DNA of 64,000 nucleotides from Candidatus Chryseobacterium colombiense (GTDB lineage Bacteria; Bacteroidota; Bacteroidia; Flavobacteriales; Weeksellaceae): NCBI GenBank assembly GCA_029203185.1, contig CP119310.1:2294001-2358000 (forward strand). Direction: 5' to 3'. Shown here piece by piece: positions 36,748 to 46,897 of the stretch. The notes below the pieces were generated by a model. It searched no databases and was not told where the DNA came from. It saw nothing but the letters and a program-made list of their open reading frames with translations. Each line of letters starts with the position of its first letter. Position 1 is the first letter of the stretch. The translations under genes and the position numbers were made by a program.

Positions 36748-38196
36748 TTAATTTTTATCCCAGAATACTTTAGTTGTTAGTAAATCTCCACCAATAGCCG
36801 ATGAAGCAGCACTTACATTCGCCCCATTAGTCTGATATTCACTAGTAGGATATGACATACGCATAGGAACACTGTTAATTGTTGCAGCAGCAGCAGGTTG
36901 AAGGACAGGATAGTCAAGTCTTCTCCAGAAATTCCATGAAACCAAAGGCTGATTATACATAGCTACCCAAGCTTGCTGACCAACTGACTGTTTCCAGTTT
37001 GCTGCATTATATGGATGTGCAGCAATATAAGCTGCCGCGTCTGCTGATATTCCCCAATCCGTAAATGAAGAAGTAATTGCCTTTGTATAATTGGTAGCTG
37101 GTGATCCTCCGACTCCCCAACGAGCACTAGCTTCAGTTAAGTAAAATGCTACTTCCGTATAGTTCATCAAAATGCCTGGTGTGGTAGGAGTATATGCAAA
37201 AGTACCGGGAGCAGAAAAACTAGCAAATGAAGCAGGCAAACCAATTGATTGTCCTACATAAGTTCCTGTGCTTCCTACAGGCTTGAAATACTTAGCTATT
37301 CTCGTATCATTATTAGCATTCATATAATCCACCAATGTTTTACCTCCTACAAAGTCATTTCGATTATTAGCCTTTACATTTTCATATATTGGGCTATAAT
37401 TTGGCGACCCCGATAAATATTGAAATTTACAATCATTGGCAGATGAAGTCATTACTCCATTATTAATAGCTAAAGTCGCAGTCTGTTGAGCCAACGTAGG
37501 ATTTGAATCCGCAATAGCAATTCCTAATTTCAATAAAAGAGAATTACCTAAAGTTTTCCATGCTGAAAGATCCCCTGAATAAAATACATCAGCCGAAGAA
37601 AAATCATCTGATGCCGAGTTTAGACCTCCATTAACATCAATAGCTGCTATATCCTGCTGTAATCTTGATATTAAACTAGAATAAATTCCTGCTGCATCAT
37701 CATAGGCCGGAGCAACATTTGATCCAAGTTGATTGGCTTGTGAATAAGGAATATTTCCAAAAGTATCTACTAATCCTTGATAAGTGTATACCTGCATAAT
37801 ATCAATTATAGCAAGCTGATTTTTTTTAGTTGTAGGCCATGTTAATGCTTCAGCAGGCACCGGTTGATATGCATTTATTAAGTTCTTTGCCTGAACTAAG
37901 CTATTCAATACATTAACATAATTATCAATAAAGATCTGATTAGCAACATTTCTATTAGTGAAGTTATAGTTACTTTCTTCTACATAGGTAGTTTCCTGCC
38001 AATACTGCATTGTTAATCTAAAATTGTTTTCATTTACGCTACACGTATTTACATAATCGCTTAGTTCCTTCTGAGCATTTGTTACCAATGTCGACGGAAT
38101 CGTTGTATATGCTGAATGGGGATCCATATTAATATCATCGGATGCGCAACTAACAAATAATGTTCCTAGTAATATGGGTATTATGATTTTTTTCAT
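36748..38196 (-). CDS. SusD/RagB-like outer-membrane lipoprotein (SusD-like_2 group)
   Basis: A 482-residue surface lipoprotein with a lipobox ending at Cys17 (GTLFVSC). The TPR-like helical body and the end of the chain with SVPMRMSYPTSEYQTN fit the nutrient-binding SusD-like_2 group, often found with TonB-linked transporters for peptides or small glycans. SusD proteins form a lid over the SusC barrel and hand the ligand in. It starts 12 bp after susC and is in the same operon. No enzyme gene is attached, so the substrate is unknown. Confidence 0.9.
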   Translation of the reverse strand: MKKIIIPILLGTLFVSCASDDINMDPHSAYTTIPSTLVTNAQKELSDYVNTCSVNENNFRLTMQYWQETTYVEESNYNFTNRNVANQIFIDNYVNVLNSLVQAKNLINAYQPVPAEALTWPTTKKNQLAIIDIMQVYTYQGLVDTFGNIPYSQANQLGSNVAPAYDDAAGIYSSLISRLQQDIAAIDVNGGLNSASDDFSSADVFYSGDLSAWKTLGNSLLLKLGIAIADSNPTLAQQTATLAINNGVMTSSANDCKFQYLSGSPNYSPIYENVKANNRNDFVGGKTLVDYMNANNDTRIAKYFKPVGSTGTYVGQSIGLPASFASFSAPGTFAYTPTTPGILMNYTEVAFYLTEASARWGVGGSPATNYTKAITSSFTDWGISADAAAYIAAHPYNAANWKQSVGQQAWVAMYNQPLVSWNFWRRLDYPVLQPAAAATINSVPMRMSYPTSEYQTNGANVSAASSAIGGDLLTTKVFWDKN

Positions 38197-38207
38197 TTTT
38201 CTTTTTT

Positions 38208-41200
38208 TTAAAAATTAACTTTTACATTGAATGAGAAATTTCTTGTCGTAGGCATAACTCCTGATTGGTATCCTTGTAAATTTCCTGAAGATAATCCTGC
38301 TTCCGGATCTGCATAAGGTAATTTTTTATGAATAATCCAAAGGTTACTGCCTATAAGACTAAATGACATACCCTGTAAAAATTTGGAACCCAAAACTTCT
38401 TTTGACAATGTATAAGTGATAGATGCCTCTCTTAACTTGACATAACTTGCATCATATACAAACGCAGCAGCAGGAGGATCTGTATTCAATATTTGGCTTG
38501 ACCATGATTTATCCAGTCTGACATTATTTGCTAGATATTGCCCTGGATGATTTGGATCAGGAATAACTCCCTGTAATACCACTCCCCCACCATTAGCAAT
38601 CGTATTTCTAATAGGGTTGCCCAAGTCATTCAATCCTACTGAATCAGGATAAATTCCTGTTCCATATCCATATGCTTGATCTAGAGAAAATACTTTTCCA
38701 CCTTGTTTTACATCAATGAGAAAACTTAAAGAAACATTTTTATAATTTATAGTGTTTCGCAACCCACCAAACCATTTAGCCTGATAGCTTCCCAAGTTAT
38801 TATTGGTAGAAGTTGTCTTCATATAAGCACCTGTATCAGGATCAATTACTCTTTGTCCATCAGGAGCATATACGTAATCTGTCCCGTAAATTGTTCCATA
38901 TAACCCTCCCAAAGGAGCATTTAATGTAACGCCACCTTGAGAAGTATTTGTTTGTAAAGCCAAATTATCTACTCCGTTTTTCAGTGCAGTAACAGTTGTT
39001 TTTGGATTAGACCAGTTAGCTGTTAAATTCCAACTAAAATTTGAGGATTTAATAGGAGTCAATCTCAATGAAAGCTCAAATGCCTCTGTCCTCAAGTTTC
39101 CAATATTCTGTTTCTGAAGTGTAGTACCTGATGCATAAGAAACAAGTACATTTGAGATCAGGTTATTAGAATCATTTTTATACCATGTAGCATCAAAACC
39201 AATTCTGTTTTTCAAAAAGGAAGTCTCTAAACCAAACTCCATACTTTTTAATTTTTCGGCCACCAAATCTGGATTTTTTAAAACTCCATTAAACTGATAG
39301 ACAGGCAAATTCCCAAAGGAAGACCCTGCTAAATAAGTATCAATTAATTGGTTAGCATCAGTATCATTTCCTACTACAGCATAATTAGCTCGAGCTTTCG
39401 CAAAACTTAGCCACGGTGCTTTAATTAAATTTGAAAGCACTATACTACCCGAAACCGAAGGATACCAATATACATTATGATCTGATGATAATGCAGTAGT
39501 CTGATCTCTTCGTATTGTTCCTTCCAGATAATACGTATTTTTATAACCCAAACTTGCCTGAGCAAAAACCCCTATAACCTGCTTGCTTGTATCACTTGTT
39601 TGATTAAGTGGCCGTCCTTTAGAATTTGATATATCAAAATAATTAGGTACGTTTAGGCCCCCTACGGTAGAATGTATATCAGAATAAGCAGTATTATAGC
39701 GGACATTTGCTCCTAAAACTCCATTTAAATTAAGATCTTCAGTAAGATCTTTTTTATAGGTTCCTATAAAATCGTAATTTCTTTCAGACAATCGGTAATT
39801 ACCTAGATTGTATCCTGAAGGCTGAGCGGTATTAATATTGAGACCAAAGATATTCGGAACAGATCCGTTTGCTTTTCTTTCCTCCGTGGTCATACTATAG
39901 CTATCATTACTTAATCTTAATAAAAAGTTTAATTCTTTAGAAACATCATAGCTTAAAGAAACATTACCACTGAACCTGTCTCTTGAATCATTTTGGTAAT
40001 TTTGGTATCGTTGAAAATAAATATTATCCCAATATTGAGGAGTAAGATCTGTCGGATCTGTAATATTCCAAGAATAATTTTGATGTGCAATATTATAAAA
40101 ATCTTCTTGTTGTTTTAAATCAACGTTTGTTGGCCACCATTGTCTAAAGCCAGTCATTATATTTCCATTATACCCAGTATCATTTCTACCTTTGGTTTTC
40201 TGTGTGATATAATTAGCATATAAAGATGCCGTTAATTTATCTGTAATTTTATAGGATGCATTACCTCCGAAATTATTTTTTACCAATGAGCTATTGGGCA
40301 TAATATCCGTAGCATCTAAATTGGTATAGTTGATTCTGTAAGTTGCAACATCATTTGCTCCACTAAGGGAAATGCTATTTGTGAAATTAGTACCATTTTT
40401 AAAGAATGATAATGGCCCATTTTTAGCCATTGTCCATGGAGTAGCCTTTCCATAATTAGGAGATCCCGGGATAAACGCATCATATTGATACACCATTAAA
40501 TTGGGATCGTACTTTGGTCCATAGGATGCATCGCTTCCAAAACCAGCAGCTAAACCACCATTATAACTCCCCCATTCATCTTCACCGAAATACCCTTCTC
40601 CATATTCCGTTTGATACTTAGGAAAAGTAGCTTTATCAATTGAAGAAATTGTAATTGAACTTGAATATTCTAAGCCAATCCCTTTTTGATTCTTTTTCCC
40701 CTTCTTAGTCGTGATAATAATTGCTCCGTTTGCAGCACGAGAACCGTACAAAGCAGCAGCAGCCGCTCCCTTTAGTACGTTAATTGTTTCAACGTCATTT
40801 GGATTTATATCTGAAGCGGCATTACCATAATCAATTCCATAACGCCCTGTAGTCTGGCTAGATGTGTTAATATTGTTATTAATAATTGGAACTCCGTCCA
40901 CTACAAATAAAGGTTGATTAGATCCTGAAAAAGATTTAAACCCTCTTAAAACCACATTGATCGATCCTCCAAAGTTGGTACTTTGCTTGATATCCATCCC
41001 TGCAACCTGTCCGGAGAGATTGTTTAAAAAGTTAGGAGTAGGGTTTTTGTTGACATCATCACCCTTTACTTCTTGAGTTGCATATCCTAGAGATTTTTTT
41101 TCTCTCTTAATACCAAGCGCAGTTACAACTACACCCTCAATTTCTTGTGTTCTTACAGTATCCTTCTTTGTCTGCTGAGCATTCGCAACAGCAACAGACG

Positions 41201-41243
41201 AAGACAATACCAATACAAGCACACCTACTGTTAGTTTCTTCAT
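38208..41243 (-). CDS. SusC/RagA-family TonB-linked outer-membrane transporter
   Basis: A 1011-residue TonB-dependent transporter. The signal peptide ends about residue 22 (VANAQQ). The plug follows at once, with EGVVVTALGIKREKKSLGYA (36-55), the SusC signature (LRGFKSFSGSNQPLFVVDGV) and AALYGSRAANGAI; then a 22-strand barrel ending in FNVKVNF. The N-terminal carboxypeptidase-regulatory-like extension seen in many SusC proteins is absent. It imports a ligand bound by the adjacent SusD using proton-motive force via TonB. It is the first gene of the susC-susD pair and is divergent from rnhB. Confidence 0.94.
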   Translation of the reverse strand: MKKLTVGVLVLVLSSSVAVANAQQTKKDTVRTQEIEGVVVTALGIKREKKSLGYATQEVKGDDVNKNPTPNFLNNLSGQVAGMDIKQSTNFGGSINVVLRGFKSFSGSNQPLFVVDGVPIINNNINTSSQTTGRYGIDYGNAASDINPNDVETINVLKGAAAAALYGSRAANGAIIITTKKGKKNQKGIGLEYSSSITISSIDKATFPKYQTEYGEGYFGEDEWGSYNGGLAAGFGSDASYGPKYDPNLMVYQYDAFIPGSPNYGKATPWTMAKNGPLSFFKNGTNFTNSISLSGANDVATYRINYTNLDATDIMPNSSLVKNNFGGNASYKITDKLTASLYANYITQKTKGRNDTGYNGNIMTGFRQWWPTNVDLKQQEDFYNIAHQNYSWNITDPTDLTPQYWDNIYFQRYQNYQNDSRDRFSGNVSLSYDVSKELNFLLRLSNDSYSMTTEERKANGSVPNIFGLNINTAQPSGYNLGNYRLSERNYDFIGTYKKDLTEDLNLNGVLGANVRYNTAYSDIHSTVGGLNVPNYFDISNSKGRPLNQTSDTSKQVIGVFAQASLGYKNTYYLEGTIRRDQTTALSSDHNVYWYPSVSGSIVLSNLIKAPWLSFAKARANYAVVGNDTDANQLIDTYLAGSSFGNLPVYQFNGVLKNPDLVAEKLKSMEFGLETSFLKNRIGFDATWYKNDSNNLISNVLVSYASGTTLQKQNIGNLRTEAFELSLRLTPIKSSNFSWNLTANWSNPKTTVTALKNGVDNLALQTNTSQGGVTLNAPLGGLYGTIYGTDYVYAPDGQRVIDPDTGAYMKTTSTNNNLGSYQAKWFGGLRNTINYKNVSLSFLIDVKQGGKVFSLDQAYGYGTGIYPDSVGLNDLGNPIRNTIANGGGVVLQGVIPDPNHPGQYLANNVRLDKSWSSQILNTDPPAAAFVYDASYVKLREASITYTLSKEVLGSKFLQGMSFSLIGSNLWIIHKKLPYADPEAGLSSGNLQGYQSGVMPTTRNFSFNVKVNF

Positions 41244-41314
41244 ATCAATTAATTTTGCAATAACAAATTTGTGAAACTTTCTTAAAAAGACAAAATAAAA
41301 TCTTAAAAAAATGT

Positions 41315-41322
41315 TATTTTTG
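41315..41322 (+). promoter_or_regulatory. Candidate -7 element of rnhB
   Basis: TATTTTTG matches TAnnTTTG within the 131-bp divergent spacer between susC and rnhB; it lies 52 bp before the rnhB ATG. Confidence 0.3.
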
Positions 41323-41374
41323 TCATAGTATTAGGAAAAACATCAATTTTACCCTTTAAAATGTTTTAGTTTTT

Positions 41375-41959
41375 ATGGAATTACTAAAGAAATGGACAAA
41401 TAATTATATTGAAGCAGGATGCGATGAGGTAGGAAGAGGTTGTCTATGTGGTCCTGTAGTGGCAGCAGCTGTAATTCTGGATGAAACTTTTGAGCAAAAT
41501 CTAATCAATGACTCCAAAAAGTTGAATTTCAAAACAAGAATGGAGCTTGATCACTATATTAAAAATAATGTAAAAAGTTATGCGATTGCAGAACTTTCGC
41601 CTTCATTTATAGATCAGCATAACATCCTCAATGCCAGCATACATGCTATGCATAGAGCACTTGATCAGCTAAGTATAATCCCTGAGCTCATCTTAGTAGA
41701 CGGAAATAAATTTCATCCTTATAATTACATTCCTCATGAATGTATTATTAAAGGAGATTCAAAAGTACTTTCTATTGCTGCTGCATCTATTTTAGCTAAG
41801 AATTACAGGGATAGATTAATGATAGAACTGCATGAAGAGTTTCCACAATATGGATGGAACACTAACTTTGGTTATGCGACGAAAAAGCATCAGGAAGCTT
41901 TAATAAAACACGGCCCAACCCAGCATCACCGTCAGTCATTCAGGTTAAAATATGATTGA
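41375..41959 (+). CDS. rnhB: Ribonuclease HII
   Basis: A 194-residue enzyme that removes ribonucleotides from DNA and RNA from hybrids. The catalytic acids are D17 and E18 in GCDEVGRG and D108 in LVDGNKF; the DSKKL motif (45-49) and the region SIAAASILAKNYRD are also typical. Length is normal. Confidence 0.97.
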   Translation: MELLKKWTNNYIEAGCDEVGRGCLCGPVVAAAVILDETFEQNLINDSKKLNFKTRMELDHYIKNNVKSYAIAELSPSFIDQHNILNASIHAMHRALDQLSIIPELILVDGNKFHPYNYIPHECIIKGDSKVLSIAAASILAKNYRDRLMIELHEEFPQYGWNTNFGYATKKHQEALIKHGPTQHHRQSFRLKYD

Positions 41960-42030
41960 TCTTAAAACAGGACTGTGAATTATCTATCCTCTATCACTAA
42001 CATTTGAAATTTAAATCATTTCTAAATAAA

Positions 42031-42062
42031 AAAAGAGAAGCAATAATTTGCTTCTCTTTTTG
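42031..42062. terminator. Bidirectional terminator between rnhB and yidC
   Basis: AAAAGAGAAGCAA at 42031-42043 pairs with TTGCTTCTCTTTT at 42048-42060. Confidence 0.85.
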
Positions 42063-42077
42063 TTATAATAAGTTATT

Positions 42078-43874
42078 TTATTTCTTCTTTCTTTGTTGCT
42101 CTTGCGTTTTTTGCTGTTCCTGAGCTTTTTCCATCATTTCTCTCATACGCTTTTGGAACTTCCCTTCAGCTTTTGGCTTTTCTTTGTTAGCCTGGATTTG
42201 TGCATGAATCTTCTTTTCATCCAGAATTACATATTTAATAACAAGGATAATCAGAATATTGATTGCATTGGATACAAAATAATACCAAGAAAGACCAGAT
42301 GCAGAAGTATTCAGGAAGAATAGGAATGTCACCGGGAAAATATACATTAACACTTTCATGTTTGGCATACCTTCCTGTTGTGGTTGCTGCATATTTCCTG
42401 AAGTCATTACTGTATAAATCAAAATTACAATGGTACATGCTAAAGCAAAAATACTCAAATGGTCTCCCAGGAATGGAATTTTAAATGGCAACTTAATCAG
42501 ATCGTCATAAGCTGTTAAGTCTTTTGCAAACCAGAAACCTTTCCCTCTCAGATCAATAAAGTTCGGGAAGAAACGGAATAATGCATAGAAAATAGGAATC
42601 TGAACCAACGCCGGCAAACATCCCGCCATTTGATTTACCCCAGCTTTTCTGTATACTTCCATGGTAGCCTGCTGTTTTTTCATAGGATCTGCATCCTTGA
42701 ACTTAGCATTTACCTCATCAATTTCCGGACGGATCACTCTCATCATTGCACTCAGCTTGTGCTGCTTGTACATAATAGGTGATAAAATCAATTTAACCAA
42801 GATTGTCAATAAGAAAATTGCCCAACCTGCAGTTAATCCCCAAGATGCAATGAAGTTATAGATCGGAATAAAGAACCCTCTGTTCATCCATCCGATGAAA
42901 GACCATCCCAATGGAAGAATTTCGTCAAAGTTTTTATTATATTCTTTTAATAAGGGTAAATCTAAAGGTAAAAAGTACCATGTAAAATCTTGGTTCAGCT
43001 CACTTCCTGCCATCTGAACAAAACCTTCATAATTTAGTTTTTTCAAATATTCTCCTTCTTCAACAGTTTCCTGATTTCCCTTACTTTGCGTAAATCCGTT
43101 TTTAGCTTCAATTACAGAAGCAAAGAATTGTTGTTTTACCCCGATCCAGTTCAGTGTTTCTTTGTCTTCATTCATCGTTGTTCTTCCATCGTAATCATAT
43201 TTTTTATAATTATCGAAAGCATACGAGAATTCTGAGTGAGACTGTTCTTGCGCTCTACCTTTTTCTAGGTTTCTAACGTTATAGTCCCAAAGAAAATCAG
43301 CTTTGTTATCAGTAGTGATTTTTGAAAGCCCCTGCGTTCTTACTTTAAAATCTAGGGTATATTTGGGAAGTAATGTGTATATAAACTGGATAACCGCTCC
43401 GTTATAATTAGCCGTCATCGTTACTGCATTTCCATTAACAGCCAGCGCAAAAACCAAGTCTTTAGTATTGATTACTTTTCCGGTTTTATCTTTGAATTGA
43501 AAACCGTAGTTTGAATTATTTTTTGAGATCAGGTAAAGCGGAAGATCGGCTCTATCTGTCTTACGATCGTATGCCTTGTATTCTGCAAGCTCCACTTTAG
43601 AAACCTGCCCTCCTAAGCTGTTAAATTCAATTTTTAATTCATTGTTGGCAAGATTTGCTGTTTGAATTGCGTTGGGAGTTACATTTGGATTGATATTACT
43701 TGCCGGAGTTTGTTTTACAGCATTTTTCGTCTGTTCGGTTTTTTGTTGCTGAGCTTTTACTTCCTCCTCTTTCGACTGTTTGTTTTGGAAATAAAACATA
43801 AAACCGAAGAGAACCAAACATAAAACCGCAAAACTAATAATCTGACTTTTATCGAGTCCGTTGTTCTGTTGCAT
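42078..43874 (-). CDS. yidC: Membrane protein insertase YidC
   Basis: A 598-residue insertase. An N-terminal helix (IISFAVLCLVLFGFMFYF, 15-32) is followed by a periplasmic beta domain (about 60-340). The conserved 5-helix core then begins at GWAIFLLTILVKLILSPIMYKQHK, with its cytoplasmic hairpin, and continues through NQMAGCLPALVQIPIFYALF. The tail is very basic (QEQQRKKK), probably touching the ribosome. It inserts membrane proteins alone or with Sec. It follows pyrG on the same strand across a 178-bp gap containing a hairpin. Confidence 0.97.
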   Translation of the reverse strand: MQQNNGLDKSQIISFAVLCLVLFGFMFYFQNKQSKEEEVKAQQQKTEQTKNAVKQTPASNINPNVTPNAIQTANLANNELKIEFNSLGGQVSKVELAEYKAYDRKTDRADLPLYLISKNNSNYGFQFKDKTGKVINTKDLVFALAVNGNAVTMTANYNGAVIQFIYTLLPKYTLDFKVRTQGLSKITTDNKADFLWDYNVRNLEKGRAQEQSHSEFSYAFDNYKKYDYDGRTTMNEDKETLNWIGVKQQFFASVIEAKNGFTQSKGNQETVEEGEYLKKLNYEGFVQMAGSELNQDFTWYFLPLDLPLLKEYNKNFDEILPLGWSFIGWMNRGFFIPIYNFIASWGLTAGWAIFLLTILVKLILSPIMYKQHKLSAMMRVIRPEIDEVNAKFKDADPMKKQQATMEVYRKAGVNQMAGCLPALVQIPIFYALFRFFPNFIDLRGKGFWFAKDLTAYDDLIKLPFKIPFLGDHLSIFALACTIVILIYTVMTSGNMQQPQQEGMPNMKVLMYIFPVTFLFFLNTSASGLSWYYFVSNAINILIILVIKYVILDEKKIHAQIQANKEKPKAEGKFQKRMREMMEKAQEQQKTQEQQRKKK

Positions 43875-43989
43875 TTTATTTTTAATTAAAATTTTTCAAA
43901 TTTAAAAGTATTCCAATGTTATACTTTTCGAGTCGACAAAAATACTGTTTTTTTATCAAAACTCTATGCTATAATATATTACTATATAA

Positions 43990-44023
43990 TAAACTCAGGC
44001 TGAGAAAAATCAGTCTGAGTTTA
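43990..44023. terminator. Hairpin between pyrG and yidC
   Basis: TAAACTCAG at 43990-43998 pairs with CTGAGTTTA at 44015-44023, and CTGA/TCAG extend the stem past one mismatch. It is downstream of pyrG on the minus strand, so it is probably the pyrG terminator, though no strong T-run follows. Confidence 0.55.
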
Positions 44024-44052
44024 TATATGACGTTAGTAATTAAAAAATTACT

Positions 44053-45660
44053 TTATTTCGATGTACAAGCCTTAATGAAAGCTCTGAATAACGGATGCGG
44101 TGTTGCAACCGTACTCTTATATTCCGGGTGATACTGTACCCCAACATAGAACGGGTGATCCGGCATTTCCAATGCTTCTACCAATCCTGTTTCCGGGTTG
44201 GTTCCTGTTGCTAAGAAACCATTTTTCTCAAATTCACCAATATAATCACTGTTGAATTCATATCTGTGACGGTGTCTTTCGGTGATATTTTTAGCTCCGT
44301 AAATGTCATGTAGTTTAGAACCATTCTTCAAAGAACATTTCCAAGCTCCAAGACGCATTGTTCCACCTTTATCTACTACATTTTTCTGTTCTTCCATTAA
44401 TGAAATCACAGGATGTTCCGTAGAAGTATCGAATTCCATTGAGTTGGCTTTAGAATATCCTAAAACATTTCTAGCAAATTCAACTGTCATAATCTGCATT
44501 CCCAAACAAATTCCCAACATCGGAATTTTATTTTCTCTTGCATATTGAGCGGTAAGAACTTTTCCTTCAATTCCTCTGTCGCCAAAACCTGGAGCAACAA
44601 GAATTCCGTCTACGCCTTTTAAAGTCTCTTTAATATTTTCAGGAGTAATATCTCCACTGTACACCCATCTTACTTTCACTTCAGTTTCCAGATCTGCTCC
44701 TGCATGTTTGAAAGCTTCAGCAATTGAAATATAGGAATCCTGAAGAGAAACATATTTCCCAACCAATGCAATTTCAACAGATTTTTTAGGATTCTGGAAT
44801 TTTTTTAAGAAAGATTTCCAGTCTTTAAGATCTGCTTCTTTATCACTTTTAAGGTCTAATTCTTTAAGAACTACATCATCAAAGTTTTGTTTTTGAAGGT
44901 ACATCGGAACTTCATAAATTGTATCCAGATCTTTACATTCAATTACATTGTCTAAAGAAACATTACAGAACTGAGCCAATTTCGCTCTCTGATCCTTTGG
45001 AATTTTATGTTCCGTTCTGCACACCAAAACATCCGCCATAATTCCACTTTCCATTAATTGACGAACAGAATGCTGAGATGGTTTTGTTTTTAATTCTCCA
45101 CTTGAAGCCAAATACGGCAATAAAGTCAAGTGAATGACCATAGAATTTTTCTCACCCAATTCCCATTTTAACTGACGAACAGTTTCGATGTAAGGTAAAG
45201 ATTCAATATCTCCAACAGTTCCACCAATTTCAGTAATGATGATATCGTAGTTCTGTTTAGATAAAATTTTAATTCTGCGTTTGATTTCGTTTGTAATATG
45301 AGGAATTACCTGAACTGTTTTTCCAAGGAAGTCTCCTTTTCTTTCTTTTTCGATGACAGTCTGATAGATTTTTCCTGTGGTAACGTTGTTGTTTTGGGAA
45401 GTCGGAGCATCAAGATAACGCTCATAGTGTCCTAAATCCAGATCCGTCTCCGCGCCATCTTCGGTAACATAGCATTCTCCGTGTTCATAAGGATTCAAAG
45501 TTCCCGGATCGATATTAATATAAGGATCAAGCTTTTGAATAGTTACGTTGAAGCCACGTGATTTTAGTAGAAGTCCAAGAGAAGCTGAAACGATTCCCTT
45601 TCCCAAAGATGAAGTTACACCTCCTGTCACAAAGATGTACTTTGTATTCTTTTTACTCAT
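44053..45660 (-). CDS. pyrG: CTP synthase
   Basis: A 535-residue enzyme with two domains. The N-terminal synthetase starts KYIFVTGGVTSSLGKGI (7-23, P-loop); the C-terminal glutamine amidotransferase has its nucleophile Cys in GICLGMQ and the His-Glu pair in VQYHPEYKS. It makes CTP from UTP, ATP and glutamine. I chose the ATG at 45660 (MSKKNTKY); an in-frame ATG at 45717 adds residues unlike the family and would lie upstream of the promoter. Confidence 0.97.
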   Translation of the reverse strand: MSKKNTKYIFVTGGVTSSLGKGIVSASLGLLLKSRGFNVTIQKLDPYINIDPGTLNPYEHGECYVTEDGAETDLDLGHYERYLDAPTSQNNNVTTGKIYQTVIEKERKGDFLGKTVQVIPHITNEIKRRIKILSKQNYDIIITEIGGTVGDIESLPYIETVRQLKWELGEKNSMVIHLTLLPYLASSGELKTKPSQHSVRQLMESGIMADVLVCRTEHKIPKDQRAKLAQFCNVSLDNVIECKDLDTIYEVPMYLQKQNFDDVVLKELDLKSDKEADLKDWKSFLKKFQNPKKSVEIALVGKYVSLQDSYISIAEAFKHAGADLETEVKVRWVYSGDITPENIKETLKGVDGILVAPGFGDRGIEGKVLTAQYARENKIPMLGICLGMQIMTVEFARNVLGYSKANSMEFDTSTEHPVISLMEEQKNVVDKGGTMRLGAWKCSLKNGSKLHDIYGAKNITERHRHRYEFNSDYIGEFEKNGFLATGTNPETGLVEALEMPDHPFYVGVQYHPEYKSTVATPHPLFRAFIKACTSK

Positions 45661-45674
45661 TAGATTAGGTTTGT

Positions 45675-45706
45675 GCAAAGTTAGGGGAAAAAGAAATACA
45701 AAGCAA
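45675..45706 (-). promoter_or_regulatory. Promoter of pyrG
   Basis: On the minus strand, TTG (45704-45706) and TAACTTTGC (45675-45683) are 20 bp apart. The -7 box is 14 bp before the chosen start codon, which supports that start and means a very short leader. Confidence 0.55.
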
Positions 45707-45753
45707 TTTTGTTGCAATTTTAAATTTTACATTCACCAAAACACACTAAAAAC

Positions 45754-45783
45754 AAAGGCTTCCAACCTATGTTGAAAGCCTTT
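45754..45783 (-). terminator. Terminator of the YceI gene
   Basis: AAAGGCTTCCAAC at 45754-45766 pairs with GTTGAAAGCCTTT at 45771-45783 (one mismatch), 26 bp after the YceI stop codon. Confidence 0.65.
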
Positions 45784-45808
45784 CACCCAAATCAAATTAT
45801 ATACTTAA

Positions 45809-46378
45809 TTATTGTTTTATCAATTCAAAATATAGATCTATATCAACATCTTTAGCTACTCCTGCTCCTGTAGGATCATATTTGATATTATAGTCTAAAC
45901 GGTTGATTGTAAACTTAGATTGAAATCCTAATACTTCTTTTCCCTGCTGGTTTTTTGCAACGCCTCCAAAAGTAGCAGGAACAGTAATTTCTTTTGTAAC
46001 ATCTTTAATCGTAAGTTTCCCTTTCAAAGTGTAGGTATTGTCTTTTCCTTTTGCCACTGTAAATCCTTCAAATCTGATTTGCGGATATTTTTCTGCATCA
46101 AAAAAATCTGCACTTGTAAGGTGTTTATCTCTCTTGTCTACTCCAGTATTGATCGTAGCAGGATATACGATAAAATCAAACGCTCCTTTTTCCAGATTAT
46201 TTCCGGCTGTGGAAACTTTTCCGTCAAATTTATCAAACTTCCCCTGTACAAAACTAATTCCCATATGTTTAATATTAAAATTAATGGAAGAATGCATAGG
46301 ATCTACTGACCACGCAGATTGCGCAAAAGCTGTAATGCTTATTAAAGCCAATACAAAAGTTAAAAATAGTTTTCTCAT
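45809..46378 (-). CDS. YceI family periplasmic protein
   Basis: A 189-residue exported protein with a signal peptide (1-19, ITAFAQS). The mature chain is a lipocalin-like beta barrel: WSVDPMHSSINFNIKHMG (22-39) is the typical YceI opening. Members bind polyisoprenoid chains and are induced by acid or osmotic stress in some species. It is monocistronic, with the candidate promoter TAACTTTG at 46399. Confidence 0.92.
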   Translation of the reverse strand: MRKLFLTFVLALISITAFAQSAWSVDPMHSSINFNIKHMGISFVQGKFDKFDGKVSTAGNNLEKGAFDFIVYPATINTGVDKRDKHLTSADFFDAEKYPQIRFEGFTVAKGKDNTYTLKGKLTIKDVTKEITVPATFGGVAKNQQGKEVLGFQSKFTINRLDYNIKYDPTGAGVAKDVDIDLYFELIKQ

Positions 46379-46398
46379 TTTTTTATTTATTATACTAA

Positions 46399-46406
46399 CA
46401 AAGTTA
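46399..46406 (-). promoter_or_regulatory. Candidate -7 element of the YceI gene
   Basis: On the minus strand it reads TAACTTTG, 20 bp from the start codon. Confidence 0.4.
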
Positions 46407-46439
46407 TTCTTTAATTGCGAATTTATACATTGATCTATG

Positions 46440-46838
46440 TTAGTTTTTTGATTTTCCTAAAATTATTTTTGAATAAAGTAAATCAAACAAATAAACAATT
46501 AAAAGAACAATAAATGAATTGATATATAGCAATAAACTGAAAATATTCATTACATCAGATCCGAATGGATTAAAGCCTACTAAAATTAAGCTAATCAAAT
46601 AAATGATCTGAAATAAAACCGCCATTCTTAAAACAGAACGATAGTTTTTTCGAAATATACAAACAGTAATAAAAGCTACCACTGAAGTTACTAAAGATTC
46701 TATTAGTATCAAAAAAGGATACATCCCAAAACTTCCGCCGGGAAAACACGCAATATTTAAGATCAGTGCACTCAACAATAAATTCATGATTGACATCAAT
46801 ACAAAAGTTTGAGCGCTTTTCAGTAAAATATTTTTCAT
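46440..46838 (-). CDS. Small four-helix membrane protein, unknown
   Basis: A 132-residue hydrophobic protein with four predicted transmembrane segments (about 11-31, 41-62, 71-90 and 99-124). The N-terminus is in and the last residues are basic (LLYSKIILGKSKN). I do not recognise the family. It is divergent from radA (59 bp between starts) and lies 61 bp upstream of the YceI gene on the same strand, so it may be co-transcribed with it. Confidence 0.6.
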   Translation of the reverse strand: MKNILLKSAQTFVLMSIMNLLLSALILNIACFPGGSFGMYPFLILIESLVTSVVAFITVCIFRKNYRSVLRMAVLFQIIYLISLILVGFNPFGSDVMNIFSLLLYINSFIVLLIVYLFDLLYSKIILGKSKN

Positions 46839-46897
46839 GCCAGAAAATTAACTAAAAATCAAAAGAAAAATTCAAAAAAAATTTTGAACTTCGCGGT